The position numbers and the translations under genes are program-made. Shown here one piece after another: positions 9,090 to 20,600 of a DNA stretch of 64,000 nucleotides. Source of the DNA: Verrucomicrobiaceae bacterium (GTDB lineage: Bacteria; Verrucomicrobiota; Verrucomicrobiia; Verrucomicrobiales; Verrucomicrobiaceae); contig JAIBCL010000002.1 of assembly GCA_019694165.1 (NCBI GenBank), positions 409,914-473,913 on the forward strand, read 5' to 3'. Position 1 is the stretch's first letter. Each line of letters starts with the position of its first letter. The notes beneath the pieces are model-generated. The model worked only from the letters and a program-made list of their open reading frames with translations, was not told where the DNA came from and made no database searches.

Positions 9090-10817
9090 ATGCCCATTTC
9101 ACCCTATGAATCCCCGCCGATCACCCAGCGGCAGACTTTTGCAAAGACGCGCCGCCAGTTCTGGCGCATCACGAAGGCATTCTTTGCCTCCGAGCGGCGC
9201 CGCAAGGCGCGCGGACTGCTCACGATGCTCTTCACGCTGTCCGTCGCCTCGGTCGGCATCACCGTGCTCACCAGCTACGCGGCCCGGGACGTGATGACGG
9301 CCATCGAGAAGAAGAACTCCCACGCCTGGTGGCCCGCGATGGGGCGCTACCTCGGCAGCTTCGTGATCGCCATGCTCATCGACGTTTACTACCGCTGGGC
9401 GGAGCAGAGCCTCGGCCTGCTGTGGCGCGAGTGGATGGCGCAGCATCTCATCAAGCGCTACTTCAACAACCGCGCCTACTACCGCCTGCGCGGCTCCGAG
9501 AACATCGACAACCCCGACCAGCGCATCTCCGAGGACGTGCGCAACTTCACCACCGACACCCTGAGCTACACGCTCATGGCCCTCAGCTCGGTGATGACGC
9601 TCGTCGGCTTCATCGGAGTCCTCTGGAGCATCTCGGGCACCCTCGTCACCGTCGCCTTCGGCTACGCCGTGGCAGGCACCGTGATGTGCGTGCTCATCGG
9701 CCGCCGCCTCGTGCGTCTGCACTACGACAAGTATCAGAAAGAGGCCGACTTCCGCTACGGCCTCGTACGCGTGCGGGACAATGCGGAATCCATCGCCTTC
9801 TACCGCGGCGAGAAACGCGAGCACCTCGATCTGGTCCGCCGCCTTGGCAGCGTGGTGGTGAACATGCGCACCATCATCGCCTGGAACCGCACCCTTGGCT
9901 TCTTCCGCAACAGCTACAACTACCTCGCCCTCCTGCTGCCCATCGCCATCGTCGCCCCCATGTTCATGGAGGGCGAGATCCAGTTCGGCATGGTCACCCA
10001 GTCCATCGACGCCTTCGCACAGGTGCTCGCCGCGCTCACCCTGATCTCCAGCAATTTCGAGGGCCTGAGCTCCTACCTCGCCGGCGTGCAGCGTCTCGGA
10101 AGTTTGTGGGATGACCTCGATGACTTCGACGCCGACGAACGCCGCGCCTCCACCGAGAGCATCCAGCAGCTCGAAGCCGAAGGCCGCCATGTGAAGCTCG
10201 ACAAGCTCACAGTCCGCACGCCGGACAAATCCAAGACGCTCGTGACCGGACTCACCTTCGAGATCATGCAGGCGCAAAGCCTCATCATCATGGGCGAGAG
10301 CGGCACGGGCAAGAGTTCCGTGCTGCGCACCATCGCAGGATTATGGCCCGGCGGCACCGGCTCGCTGGAGCGCCCGCTGCTGCGCGATCTCATGTTCCTC
10401 CCCCAGCGCCCCTACATGGTCCCGGGAAATCTGCGCGACCAGTTTCTCTATCCGTATCCGGACCGCGGATTGAGCGATGACAAGATTCACGACGTGGTCC
10501 GCATGGTGAACCTCGGCGACGTGACAGACCGCGTGAACGGCGACCTGAACTGCGTCATCGACTGGACGAACGTTCTCTCGCTCGGCGAGCAGCAGCGCGT
10601 GGCCTTTGCGCGCCTGCTGGCGCGGCGGCCGAAGTTCGCCTTCCTGGATGAAGCCACCAGTGCGCTGGACGAAGACAATCAAGCGCTGCTCTACCGCCTG
10701 CTGCGCGACTCCGGCATCGGCTATGTCAGCGTCGGCCACCGCACCACGCTCATACCCTACCACCAGCGCGTGCTCCAGCTCCACCGGGGCGCGAGCTGGG
10801 ATATCAGGACGGCGTAG
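9090..10817 (+). CDS. ABC transporter, fused permease and ATPase of the SbmA/BacA/YddA (ABCD-like) type
   Basis: This roughly 575-residue half-transporter has an N-terminal membrane domain (about residues 1-330). The segment EWMAQHLIKRYFNNRAYYRL, followed by NPDQRISEDVRNFT, is typical of the ABC_membrane_2 group. The C-terminal ATPase has Walker A GESGTGKSS (starting at residue 402), the Q-loop FLPQRPYMVPGNLRDQ, the signature LSLGEQQRVAFARLLA, Walker B FAFLDEATSALDE and the H-loop VGHRTTL. Relatives export or import peptides, vitamins or acyl compounds, so the cargo is not predictable. The start is uncertain: MPISPY was chosen, but an in-frame ATG at 9054 (and a TTG just before it) would add 12-13 residues. 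No clear ribosome binding site precedes either. It is preceded by about 200 bp with no recognised element. Confidence 0.9.
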   Translation: MPISPYESPPITQRQTFAKTRRQFWRITKAFFASERRRKARGLLTMLFTLSVASVGITVLTSYAARDVMTAIEKKNSHAWWPAMGRYLGSFVIAMLIDVYYRWAEQSLGLLWREWMAQHLIKRYFNNRAYYRLRGSENIDNPDQRISEDVRNFTTDTLSYTLMALSSVMTLVGFIGVLWSISGTLVTVAFGYAVAGTVMCVLIGRRLVRLHYDKYQKEADFRYGLVRVRDNAESIAFYRGEKREHLDLVRRLGSVVVNMRTIIAWNRTLGFFRNSYNYLALLLPIAIVAPMFMEGEIQFGMVTQSIDAFAQVLAALTLISSNFEGLSSYLAGVQRLGSLWDDLDDFDADERRASTESIQQLEAEGRHVKLDKLTVRTPDKSKTLVTGLTFEIMQAQSLIIMGESGTGKSSVLRTIAGLWPGGTGSLERPLLRDLMFLPQRPYMVPGNLRDQFLYPYPDRGLSDDKIHDVVRMVNLGDVTDRVNGDLNCVIDWTNVLSLGEQQRVAFARLLARRPKFAFLDEATSALDEDNQALLYRLLRDSGIGYVSVGHRTTLIPYHQRVLQLHRGASWDIRTA

Positions 10818-10893
10818 CCATAGTGCCCGCCACGCAGGAGATCACACGGGCGGATACCTTGGCGCGCGGAGCAGCGTGCCACTGCGCACGCCC

Positions 10894-11583
10894 TCAACCG
10901 CGCAGGCGTCGGCGCACCTGGAATGCCAGACCGCCCAGACCGATGAGCAGCGCGGTTCCGGGCTCGGGCACCGTGTGCGTCTGCAAGGCGAAGGTGCCTG
11001 GATCGACAGTGTACGAGCCGGGACCTTCGACATCATTGAGACCGCCGAAGGGCACGCTGCCGGCGGTGCTGAGACGCCAGTCGAGCGGTTGCGCGGTCTG
11101 GTCTGCGTGCGCGGGCATCGTCCAGTCATCGAGTGCATTGCCATCGAGGCTGTTGTTGGTGATGAGCGCCCATTCGGTGAGCGAGTCGATGGTGAGGCCG
11201 TTGTAGGCCCAGATGTACGCCTGCTCACCCTGTGCAAAGGTGAAGCCCGGCAGCGGCGGCGACTTGCTCGACGTGCCATTCGTCTGAAGCGTTGCGGAGC
11301 TGTCCACGAATCCCAGCGCGGAGTCCCATCCGTTTGCCGCGGGGGCTATGGCGCGGTCAAACACCTTCCAGTTCGCGGCCCATTGGTCGAGATTGAACTC
11401 GGTGGGCACGAACGCTCCGAAGGTGCCAAGCTCGAAAATGAACGTGTCGTCGAGCGGTATGCCCGTGCTCGTCACGATGGTGTCGCCGACGGCGGATCCC
11501 CAGTCGATGGTGCGGGCGGGCAGCGAGGTGGCTGACATCACGAGCAGCGCGAGGGCGAATGGGATGTGGAGTTGGTGTTTCAT
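10894..11583 (-). CDS. PEP-CTERM sorting-domain protein
   Basis: The 229-residue protein has an N-terminal signal peptide (MKHQLHIPFALALLVMSATS) and a C-terminal PEP-CTERM cassette. The cassette comprises VPEPGTALLIGL, the rest of a short membrane helix (GGLAF) and a basic tail QVRRRLRG. Such proteins are exported, held at the membrane by this tail and processed by exosortase; the EpsI-fused exosortase at 3.2-5.0 kb is the likely partner. The middle part is Trp/Asp/Gly-rich, with no catalytic motif, and probably forms a beta-rich structure. The gene starts 79 bases after the stop of the giant repeat-protein gene on the same strand, so it may be the last gene of that transcript. Confidence 0.92.
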   Translation of the reverse strand: MKHQLHIPFALALLVMSATSLPARTIDWGSAVGDTIVTSTGIPLDDTFIFELGTFGAFVPTEFNLDQWAANWKVFDRAIAPAANGWDSALGFVDSSATLQTNGTSSKSPPLPGFTFAQGEQAYIWAYNGLTIDSLTEWALITNNSLDGNALDDWTMPAHADQTAQPLDWRLSTAGSVPFGGLNDVEGPGSYTVDPGTFALQTHTVPEPGTALLIGLGGLAFQVRRRLRG

Positions 11584-11662
11584 GGCGGGAAGGTTTGGTC
11601 GGTTGTTCGTGTTCCGTTTTCCGTGCTGATGTCGAGATGCCGGTCTGCTGTCTTCTCCTCCA

Positions 11663-14600
11663 TCACGGCGTCCAGGTCATTGGAATGACCCAGTTGCTCT
11701 TGCCTGCGATCGATTTCACGAAGGCACCCTGGAGCGACTTGAACATGAGGAAGTTGTTTTCGTTCGTGAGCGATGCGTTCGACTGCGGCGACCACTGGTG
11801 CAGCGTGTTGTACTCCACCAGGAAGTGGCTGATGTATGCCTCGGCTCCCGTCGTGGCGTCTCCGGCCCAGAAGCGAATCTGGTCCACCTTCGCCGGGTCG
11901 CGTCCGCCGGTGAAACCATTCGCAAGGGTCATCTGACGCATGGCGGGCGATTGATCCATCGGGAAACCAGACCCGATCAGATTGCTGCCGACCTTCAGCG
12001 GGCAGGCGAAGCTGTTCTGGCGCACATGACCGCTGAGGACGAGGCTCACGGGTGTCGTACGGCAGTGGACGTACATCGCCTCCGCCGGATCGATCACGCG
12101 GCTGCCGCGGTCGGTGAGCGTTGCATCGGTGCTGAGCACCCACTTCGGCACGCCGCCATTGAGGTAGAGCCAGTAGATCTCGCTGAACGTCCCGCTGGTG
12201 GAGCTGTAGAAGAGCAGGCGGTCGGCGGTGGTCTGATTGTTCGTCGCGTGGAAGAGCGACTTCGTGAAGATGTCGTCCATCGTGTAGTGCTGGCGCACCG
12301 CGATCACGTCACTGGCGATGTTTGCGGGGATGGAGCCGAGCGTGTTGTGATTGCCCCCTGCCGTGGAGATCGCGAGGGTGGTGGCCGTGCTGGCAGCTTC
12401 ATCGACATCGAAGCGGTGGCCCGCATTGTCGCCGCTGAGCACCTCGATGTAGTACTGCTTCCCGGAGACGAACGATGCCGCCACATTGCCCGTGCCGGCG
12501 GATGTCGCCACGTTCAGGCTGCCGCCGCCGAGAGAATCGACCACGCCGCTGAACACGTCGCACACGAAGAACGGCATCGAGCACGTCTGGCACTGCACGG
12601 AGAGCGAGCGCGTGTCCCAGCCGGAAGCAAGCGTGCGCGTGGTCTGCTCGGGCACGGTGTCGTGGTTGGCATCGAGATCGACCTTGATGCGCACGAAGCC
12701 GCGGCCAGGTGTGAGACCGGGCAATGTGGCGAGGTCGAGATAGGTCGATGTCGCCGTGCCGTCGCCGTTGTTCACGGTCGTCGGCACGATCGTCGTCACC
12801 GGCGTCCAGCCGCCGCCGTTCGCGCTGCTGGACGCAATGTCGGCGATGTATTCGAGCGTGTAGATCACATCGGAGGCCTCCGCGGCCTTGCGCACGGTGG
12901 CGTCGATGCGGCCGTTGGAATTCACGATGACCTTGAGCGGGCAGCCGATGGAGACGCCCGTGTTTGGCGCGTAGCAGAAGGCGTACTCCTGCAGGTTGTC
13001 GAAGCGGTCGCCGTCCGCGTTTTGGGCTACGCCGTTCTGGCCGCCGAGCTGGTTGGCATACTGCCATGCGGCGAAGGTGGTGGGCTTGATCTCCACGACA
13101 GGGATGTTGTTGTTGATCACGAACGGATCGCCCGGCGCGAGAACGAAGGTGAGGTAATACGAATTGCCAGCCGCCGAGAAGTTCGTGAGGAAGCCTGGAT
13201 TGCCGGGGTTCTCGCTGGATCCGAGCACCGTCGGGTCAGGACCGCCCGTCGGATCAAAGCTCGGACCGGCGACCGGGCGCGAAGGATCGATCATGTAGCC
13301 GATGGGAGGCGTGTAGGTGAGCGTGAAGGTGCCTGCCGTGTCCGTCACAAAGCCATACTGCCCCGTGCTGCCGTCCATAAGGATGGTGATGCTGCCGGGA
13401 CCGCTCACCGACATGGAGCCGCCCGCGACGATCTTTCCGGTGACGGGTGAGTAAATGTAGCCGGTGGGATCCACGGCATCGAGGAAGTCATTGCCCACGC
13501 TGCTCGCGCCGCTGCCGCCGGAGAGGATCACGACCTTGATGAGGTTGTCGTTCGCGCCCTGAACGTCGGCGGTGCTGTTCGATGGATTCGGATCGACTTC
13601 CTGCACGAAGTAGGTGCCGCTGGGCAGGTTGTTGAACTGATAGTGGCCGATACCGTCGGTCGTGGTCGTGCCGAGCAATTGATCCACCCCGGAATCAAAG
13701 CTGCCGTTGCCGTTGCTGTCGGCGTAGAGCTTGATCGTCACATTCCCCACCGGCTGGTCGGCGTCGGAGAAGTTGCCGTCGAGGTCGTAGTCATCACGCA
13801 CCTGACCGCTGATGGAATACTGACCAGTGGTGGCAAGGAAGCCGAAATCCTTCGTATTGTCCGCTTCGCCATGCGAGAGCGCGATGAGCGGGCTGGTGAC
13901 CACCGCCGTCGGCATGGCCTGCGTGCCATTGTCATCGCCGTCGATGGCGTCATCACTGGTGTTCGTGACAGGCGATGATTCAGGATACGCAGCCGGCGGC
14001 GTGGCGATGCGAAGCTGGTAGCTGCCGGGCGCCAGGTTGGAGAAGCCGTAGGCACCTCCACTGCTGGTGGTCACGATGTATGCCTGCACGCCGGGCGTGT
14101 TCGGATCATCCACGGGAGCGCCGAGCGAGTCGAGCAGCGCGATGCTCACGCCGTCGATGCCGGTTTCGCCGCTTTCCTTGACGCCGTTGCCGTTCGTGTC
14201 ATGCCATACGAGATTGCCGATGGTGCCCCCGGCCACGAGGCCGAAGTCCTTCGTGTTGTCCGTCTCGCCCGCCGAGAGCGTGAAGACCGGGCTGGTGATC
14301 GCGGCACCCGCCACGATCTGCGAGCCGTTGTCATCATTGTCGATCACATCGTCATTCGTGTCCGTCACCGTCGAGCTGATCGGATACAGCGCCGGCGGAG
14401 TGGCGATGGTGAGGCGATAGCTGCCCGGCGGCAAATTGGAGAAGGAGTACAAGCCGCCGCCCGCCGTCGTGCTCGTCGTGGGCTGGATGCCGCCGGTGTT
14501 CGGGTCGCTGTCGAGCGGATTGCCACTTCCGTCGAGCAGCTCGACCACCACGCCATCGAGGCCGGTCTCGCTCACGTCCTTGATGCCGTTGTTGTTCGCG

Positions 14601-17600
14601 TCGATCCACACCAGGTTGCCGATGCTCGCGGACTGCTCCTCGACAAAATCGTTGCCGCTGCTCGCTGCACCGCCCACGACCACAATCGGTGCCACATCGC
14701 CGATCACATCGAGATTGCCGCCATCGGCATCACTGACGCTCGCGTAGCCAGCAGGCTGTGCTTCGCCCACGCGATACGATCCGGGCGGCAGGCTGCCGAA
14801 GCTGTAGGCGCCGCTGCCGTTCGTCGTCGCAGTGACTGGCTGCACGCCAGGCGTGCCCGCGTCTCCATCGATCACATTGCCGCTGCCGTCCAGCAAGGTG
14901 AGCACCACGCCGCTGATCGGCGCGTCACCCGCGTTGTCGTTGTTGGTGTCGGCGAGGACCGCGCCGCTGATGGAACCGGTTTGTTCCTCGACGAAGTTGT
15001 TCCCGTCATCCGTCTCGCCCGCGACGACGGCAACGGGGATTCGGTGATCGGCGGTGCTCGCGTTCACAGCGTCATCGCCCGGCGTGGTCGTGTCGCCATC
15101 GGTCACGGCGATGTAGCCTGCGGGCGGCGTCTCGACGACGACGTAGCTGCCGGGTTGCACGCCGCCGAAGGTGTACGCACCGCTCGCGTTCGTGAGCACC
15201 GTGCCGCCGATCTGCACGCCGTCGTTTGGATTGCCGTCGCCATTCGGGTCGCTGAACAATGCCACCACGACGCCAGAGAGCGGTGCGTCGCCGGCGTTGT
15301 CGTTGTCGGTGTCAGCGAGCACAGAACCGCTGATCGTGCCGAGCTGCTCCTCGACGAAATCATTGCCGCTGCTGGTGCCGCCGGACGTGACGTTCACGAG
15401 CACCACGTCGCCGATCTGGTCGAGGTTGCCGCCGTCCAAATCGCTGATGCTTTGATAGCCCGCGGGCTGGGCCTCGCCCACGCGATACTGGCCGGGCAGC
15501 AGGCTGGTGAAGCTGTAGGTGCCGCTGCCGTCCGTCGTCGTCGTGACGGGCTGCACTCCCGGCGTGTTCGGATCACCGTCATACGGCGCGCCGCTGAGGT
15601 CGAGCAATGTGAGCACCACGCCCGGAATGCCGGTGTCGCCGGTGTCGTCGTTGTTTGTGTCGGCGAGCACCGTGCCGGTGATCGAGCCGTATTGCTCCTC
15701 GACGAAATCGTTGCCCGTCTCGTTTTCCGCTGGATCGAGCACGCGCGGGATCACGTCGCCGATGATGTCGAGGTCGCCGCCGTCGCGGTCGCTCACGCTT
15801 GCGTAACCCGCCGGCTGCACCTCGGCGATCTGGTAGGCGCCGGGTGGCAGGCCGCCAAAGGTGTACTGGCCGTTCACGTCGGTCGTGATGGTGATGACCT
15901 GCACGCCGGGTGAGTTCGGATCACCATCGACCGGACTGCCGAAGCCGTCGAGGAGCGCCAGCAGCACTCCCTGGATGGGCGAGTCGCCGACGTCGTCGTC
16001 ATCGGTGTCGGCGAGCACGAAGCCGCTGAGCGATCCTGGATTGAAATATCCGTCGGTGCCGCCGTCCACGATGTTCCCGGCCACGGCGGTCACCGTCGTC
16101 GGATCATCGCCCTGCGTGTGCACGTATCCGGCCAGCACGAGCGCATTGAAGTCGGCATCGTTTTCGTCCACGTCGGCAATGGTCGTGCCCGGTGGTACGC
16201 TGACGGTCCAGTCGCCGTTTCCGTCCGTCGCAACGAGGTGCACGCCGCCGAGCGAGTCGGACACGACCACGTTCACGTTCGCGAGATCCGGCTCGCCCGG
16301 ATCCTGAGTGCCGTTGCCGTTCACGTCTAGATAGAGGTGGCCCGCGACAGTGCCGCTGACGTAGTAGCCGTCAGTGCCGCCGTCGTTCGTCGTATTCGCC
16401 AGAGCCGTGATCGTCGTCGGCTCGGTGCCCTCGGTGTGAGTGGAGCCGGCAGGATAGTCCGGATCATTTTCCTGCACGTTCGCCGTGGTCTCGCCGGGCG
16501 GCACGTTGATGCTCCAGTCGCCATTCACATCCGTGGTGACCAGAAGCGCACGGCCGAGCGAGTCGGTAATGATGACATCGACGTTCGGCAGATCCGGCTC
16601 GCCGAGGCTCTGCGTGCCGTCGCCATCCGAGTCGAGATAAAGATGCCCGACGACGGTGGCGTGGATGAAGTAGCCGTCGATGCCGCCGTTCGTGGTCGTG
16701 CCCGCGATGGCGGTAAACGTGGTGGGATCATCACCCTGCGTGTGAAGCGCACCGGCCGGGAACTGCGGATCGGTTTCATCGACATTCGCGGTGGTCGTGC
16801 CGGGCGGCACGGCGGCCGTCCAGTTCCCTGCCCCGTTCGTGCTCACGGTCTGCGTCGCGCCGTTGGAGTCGGTGATGACGACATCGACGTTGGCGAGATC
16901 GGGTTCACCGATGTTTTGCACGCCATTGCCATTCGTGTCGAGATAGAGGTGGCCGGTGACCGTGCCGAAGATCACGTCGAGCGTGAAGCTCCTTGCACCG
17001 GTGCAGCCATTCGCATCCGTCGCCGTGATGGTGACGGGATACGATCCGCCTGTGGTCGGCGCACCACTGATCGTTCCACCCGAAGCCAGCGTGAGACCCG
17101 GAGGCAGTGCACCCGCGGTAACGGCGAACGCATATGGCGACGTGCCGCCGCTGGCGGTGATGGTTTGATTGTAGGCTGCGCCGAGCGTGGCGGAAGGCAA
17201 CGAAGCCGGATTCACGGTGATCGCCGGGCAGCTCGTGCTGAAGCTAAGGTTCACGCTGCCGGAGCAGTTGTTCGCGTCCGTCGCCACGATGCTGATCGTG
17301 TAGCTGCCGGCTTCCGTCGGCGTGCCGGACAGCGTCGCCGTGCCCGTATTGAACGTCATGCCCGCGGGCAAGGTGCCGGTCTGCTGCCAGGTGATCGCGC
17401 CGGTGCCACCAGTGGCGTTGAAGACCACGGGGCCATACGCCGTGCCGACGACGCCATTGGAAAGCGAACCAGGAGCGATGCTGATCGTCGGGCAGCCGAC
17501 CGATATCGTGAACAACGCGGAGCCGGAGCAGCCGTTCGCATCCGTCGCGGTGACGGTGAAGTTCGCCGAGCCTGCCGGCATGTTCGGCGTGCCGCTGATG

Positions 17601-20600
17601 GCACCGGCGGAACTAAGCGAGAGTCCGTTCGGCAGCGCACCACCGGTGACCGCATAAGTGTAAGCAGGGGTGCCGCCGCTCGCCGTGATGCTCGCGGAGT
17701 AGGGCGCGCCATTCGTCGCCGCTGGCAGCGCCGCAGGCACGCTGGCCACCGTGATCGCCGGGCACACAGGCGCGACCGTGAATGAGCGCGTGCCTGTGCA
17801 ACTGTTCGCATCCGTCGCGGTGATCGTGAAGGTCTGCGCAGTCGTGCTCGTCGGCGTGCCGGTGATGTCGCCGTTCGCTGCGAGAGAGAGACCCGCTGGC
17901 AACACGCCGACCGTGACCGCGAACGAGTATGGTGCGATGCCACCGGTGGCACTGACCGTTTGCGTGTAAGCGGTGCCCACCACGCCATCGGGCAGCGTGG
18001 CCGGATTCACCGTGATCGCCGGGCAGGCAGGCGTCACCGTAAAGCTGCGAGTGCCCGTGCAGCCATTGGCATCCGTCACCGTGACGGTGAACGTCTCCGG
18101 CGTCGTGCTCGTCGGCGTTCCAGTGATGTCGCCGCTCGGCGCGAGCGACAGGCCTGCGGGCAGCGAACCCAGCGTGACGGCGAACGAATACGGAGCGATA
18201 CCGCCGCTGGCGTTGAGCGTCTGAGTGTAGGCGGCGTTCACCGTGCCGTCGGGCAGTGTCGCCGGATTGATCGTGATCACCGGGCAAGCAGGCGTGACCG
18301 TGAAGCTGCGCATGCCGGTGCAGCCGTTCGCATCCGTCGCGGTGATCGTGAACGTCGCCGCCGTCGTGCTCGTCGGCGTGCCGGTGATGTCGCCGTTCGG
18401 TGCGAGCGACAATCCGGTCGGAAGTGTGCCAAGCGTGACCGCGAACGAATACGGTGCGATGCCGCCGCTGGCCGTGACCGTCACATTATAGGCCGCGTTC
18501 ACCGTGCCGTTCGGCAGCGTGGCGGGACTCACCGTGATCACCGGGCACGCAGGCGTGACCGTGAAACTGCGCGCGCCGGTGCAGCCATTCGCATCCGTCG
18601 CGGTGATCGTGAACGTCGCCGCCGTCGTGCTCGTCGGCGTGCCGGTGATGTCACCGTTCGGTGCGAGCGCCAAGCCCGCTGGCAACGTGCCGATCGTGAC
18701 CGCAAACGTGTATGGCGCGATACCGCCGGTGGCGGTGACGGTTTGCGAGTATGGCGTGTTCACCGTGCCATTCGGCAGCGTCACTGGATTGATCGTGATC
18801 ACCGGACACGCAGGCGTGATCGTGAAGCTGCGCGTGCCGGTGCAGCCATTCGCATCCGTCGCGGTGATCGTGAACGTCGCCGCTGTCGTGCTCGTCGGCG
18901 TGCCGGTGATGTCACCGTTCGGTGCGAGCGCCAAGCCCGCTGGCAACGTGCCGAGCGTGACCGCGAATGAATACGGCGACGTGCCGCCACTCGCGGTGAC
19001 AATCTGGCTGTAGGGCGTGTTCACCGTGCCGTCGGGCAACGCGGCTGGATTCACGGTGATGGCCGGGCAGCTCGTGCTGAAGCCGAGGTTCACGCTGCCG
19101 GAGCATCCGTTCGCATCCGTCGCGGTGATGCTGATCGAATAGCTTCCCACCACGGTCGGCGTGCCGGAGAGCGTGGCCGTGACGAGGTCAAACATCATGC
19201 CCGCTGGCAATGCGCCGGTTTGCTGCCAGATGATGGCACCCGAGCCGCCTGTGGCATTGAAGACCACCGGACCGTATGGAGTGCCGACCGTGCCGTTCGA
19301 GAGCGAGCCAGGCGCGATGCTGATCGTCGGGCAGCCAACGGAAATCGTGAATGCGCTCGAACCCTGGCAGCCGTTCGCATCGGTCGCGGTGACGGTGAAG
19401 TTCGCCGAGCCGGCCGGCATGTTCGGCGTGCCGCTGATCGCGCCGCTGTTGTTCATCGTGAGGCCGATCGGCAGTCCGCCGCCAGTGATGGCATACGTGT
19501 AGTTCGGCGTGCCGCCGCTCGCAGCGATGCTCGCGGAGTAAGGCGTGCCATTCGTCGCCGCAGGCAGCACGGCCGGAACGCTGGCAAGTGTGATCGTCGG
19601 ACAAGCAGGCGAGATCGTGAAGCTGCGCGTGCGCGTGCAGCCGTTCGCATCCGTCGCGGTGATCATGAAGTTTTGCGTCGTGGTCGAGGTCGGCGTGCCG
19701 GTGATCTCGCCGGTCAACGCGAGCGACAAGCCGTCAGGCAACACACCCGCGCTGACTTCATACGAGTAAGGCGCGATGCCGCCGCTCGCTGTGAGCGTCT
19801 GATTGTAAGCCGTGCCCACCACGCCGTTCGCCAGCGTCGGCGGATTGATGTTAATCGTCGGGCACGCAGGCGTGACGGTGAACACACGATTGCCCGCGCA
19901 GCCATTCGCATCCGTCCCGGTGATCGTGAAGGTCTCGCTCGTCGTGCTCGTCGGTGTGCCGCTGATCACACCGCCGCTCGTCATGTTGAGGCCGGCTGGC
20001 AGCGAACCAAGCGTCACCACGAACGAATACGGCGCGATGCCTCCGGTGGCGCTGACCGTCTGGTTGTAGGCCGAGTTCACAACGCCATCTGGCAGAGCGA
20101 ACGGATTCACCGTGATGGTCGGGCACGCCGGTGTGATCGTGAAGCTGCGGGTTCCCGCGCAGTTGTTCGCGTCCGTAGCGGTGATCGTGAAGGTCTGCGC
20201 GGTCGTCGAGGTCGGTGTGCCGCTGAGCACCCCACCACTCGTGAGTGTGAGACCGGTCGGCAACGTGCCGAGCGTGACAGCGAACGAATACGGCGCGATG
20301 CCGCCCGTCGCGGTGATGGTCTGGTTATAGGCCGAATTCACCGTGCCGTTTGGCAGCGACGCAGGATTCACCGTGATTGCCGGGCAGGCCGGTGTGACGG
20401 TGAAGCTGCGCGTGCCGGTGCAGTTGTTCGCATCGGTCGCGGTGATCGTGAATGTCGCGGCGGTCGTGCTCGTCGGCGTGCCGCTGATCACTCCGCCACT
20501 CGTCATCGTAAGACCAACCGGCAGCGTGCCGAGCGTGACCGCGAACGAATAAGGCGCGATGCCGCCGCTGGCCGTGACGGTTTGATTATAAGGCGTGTTC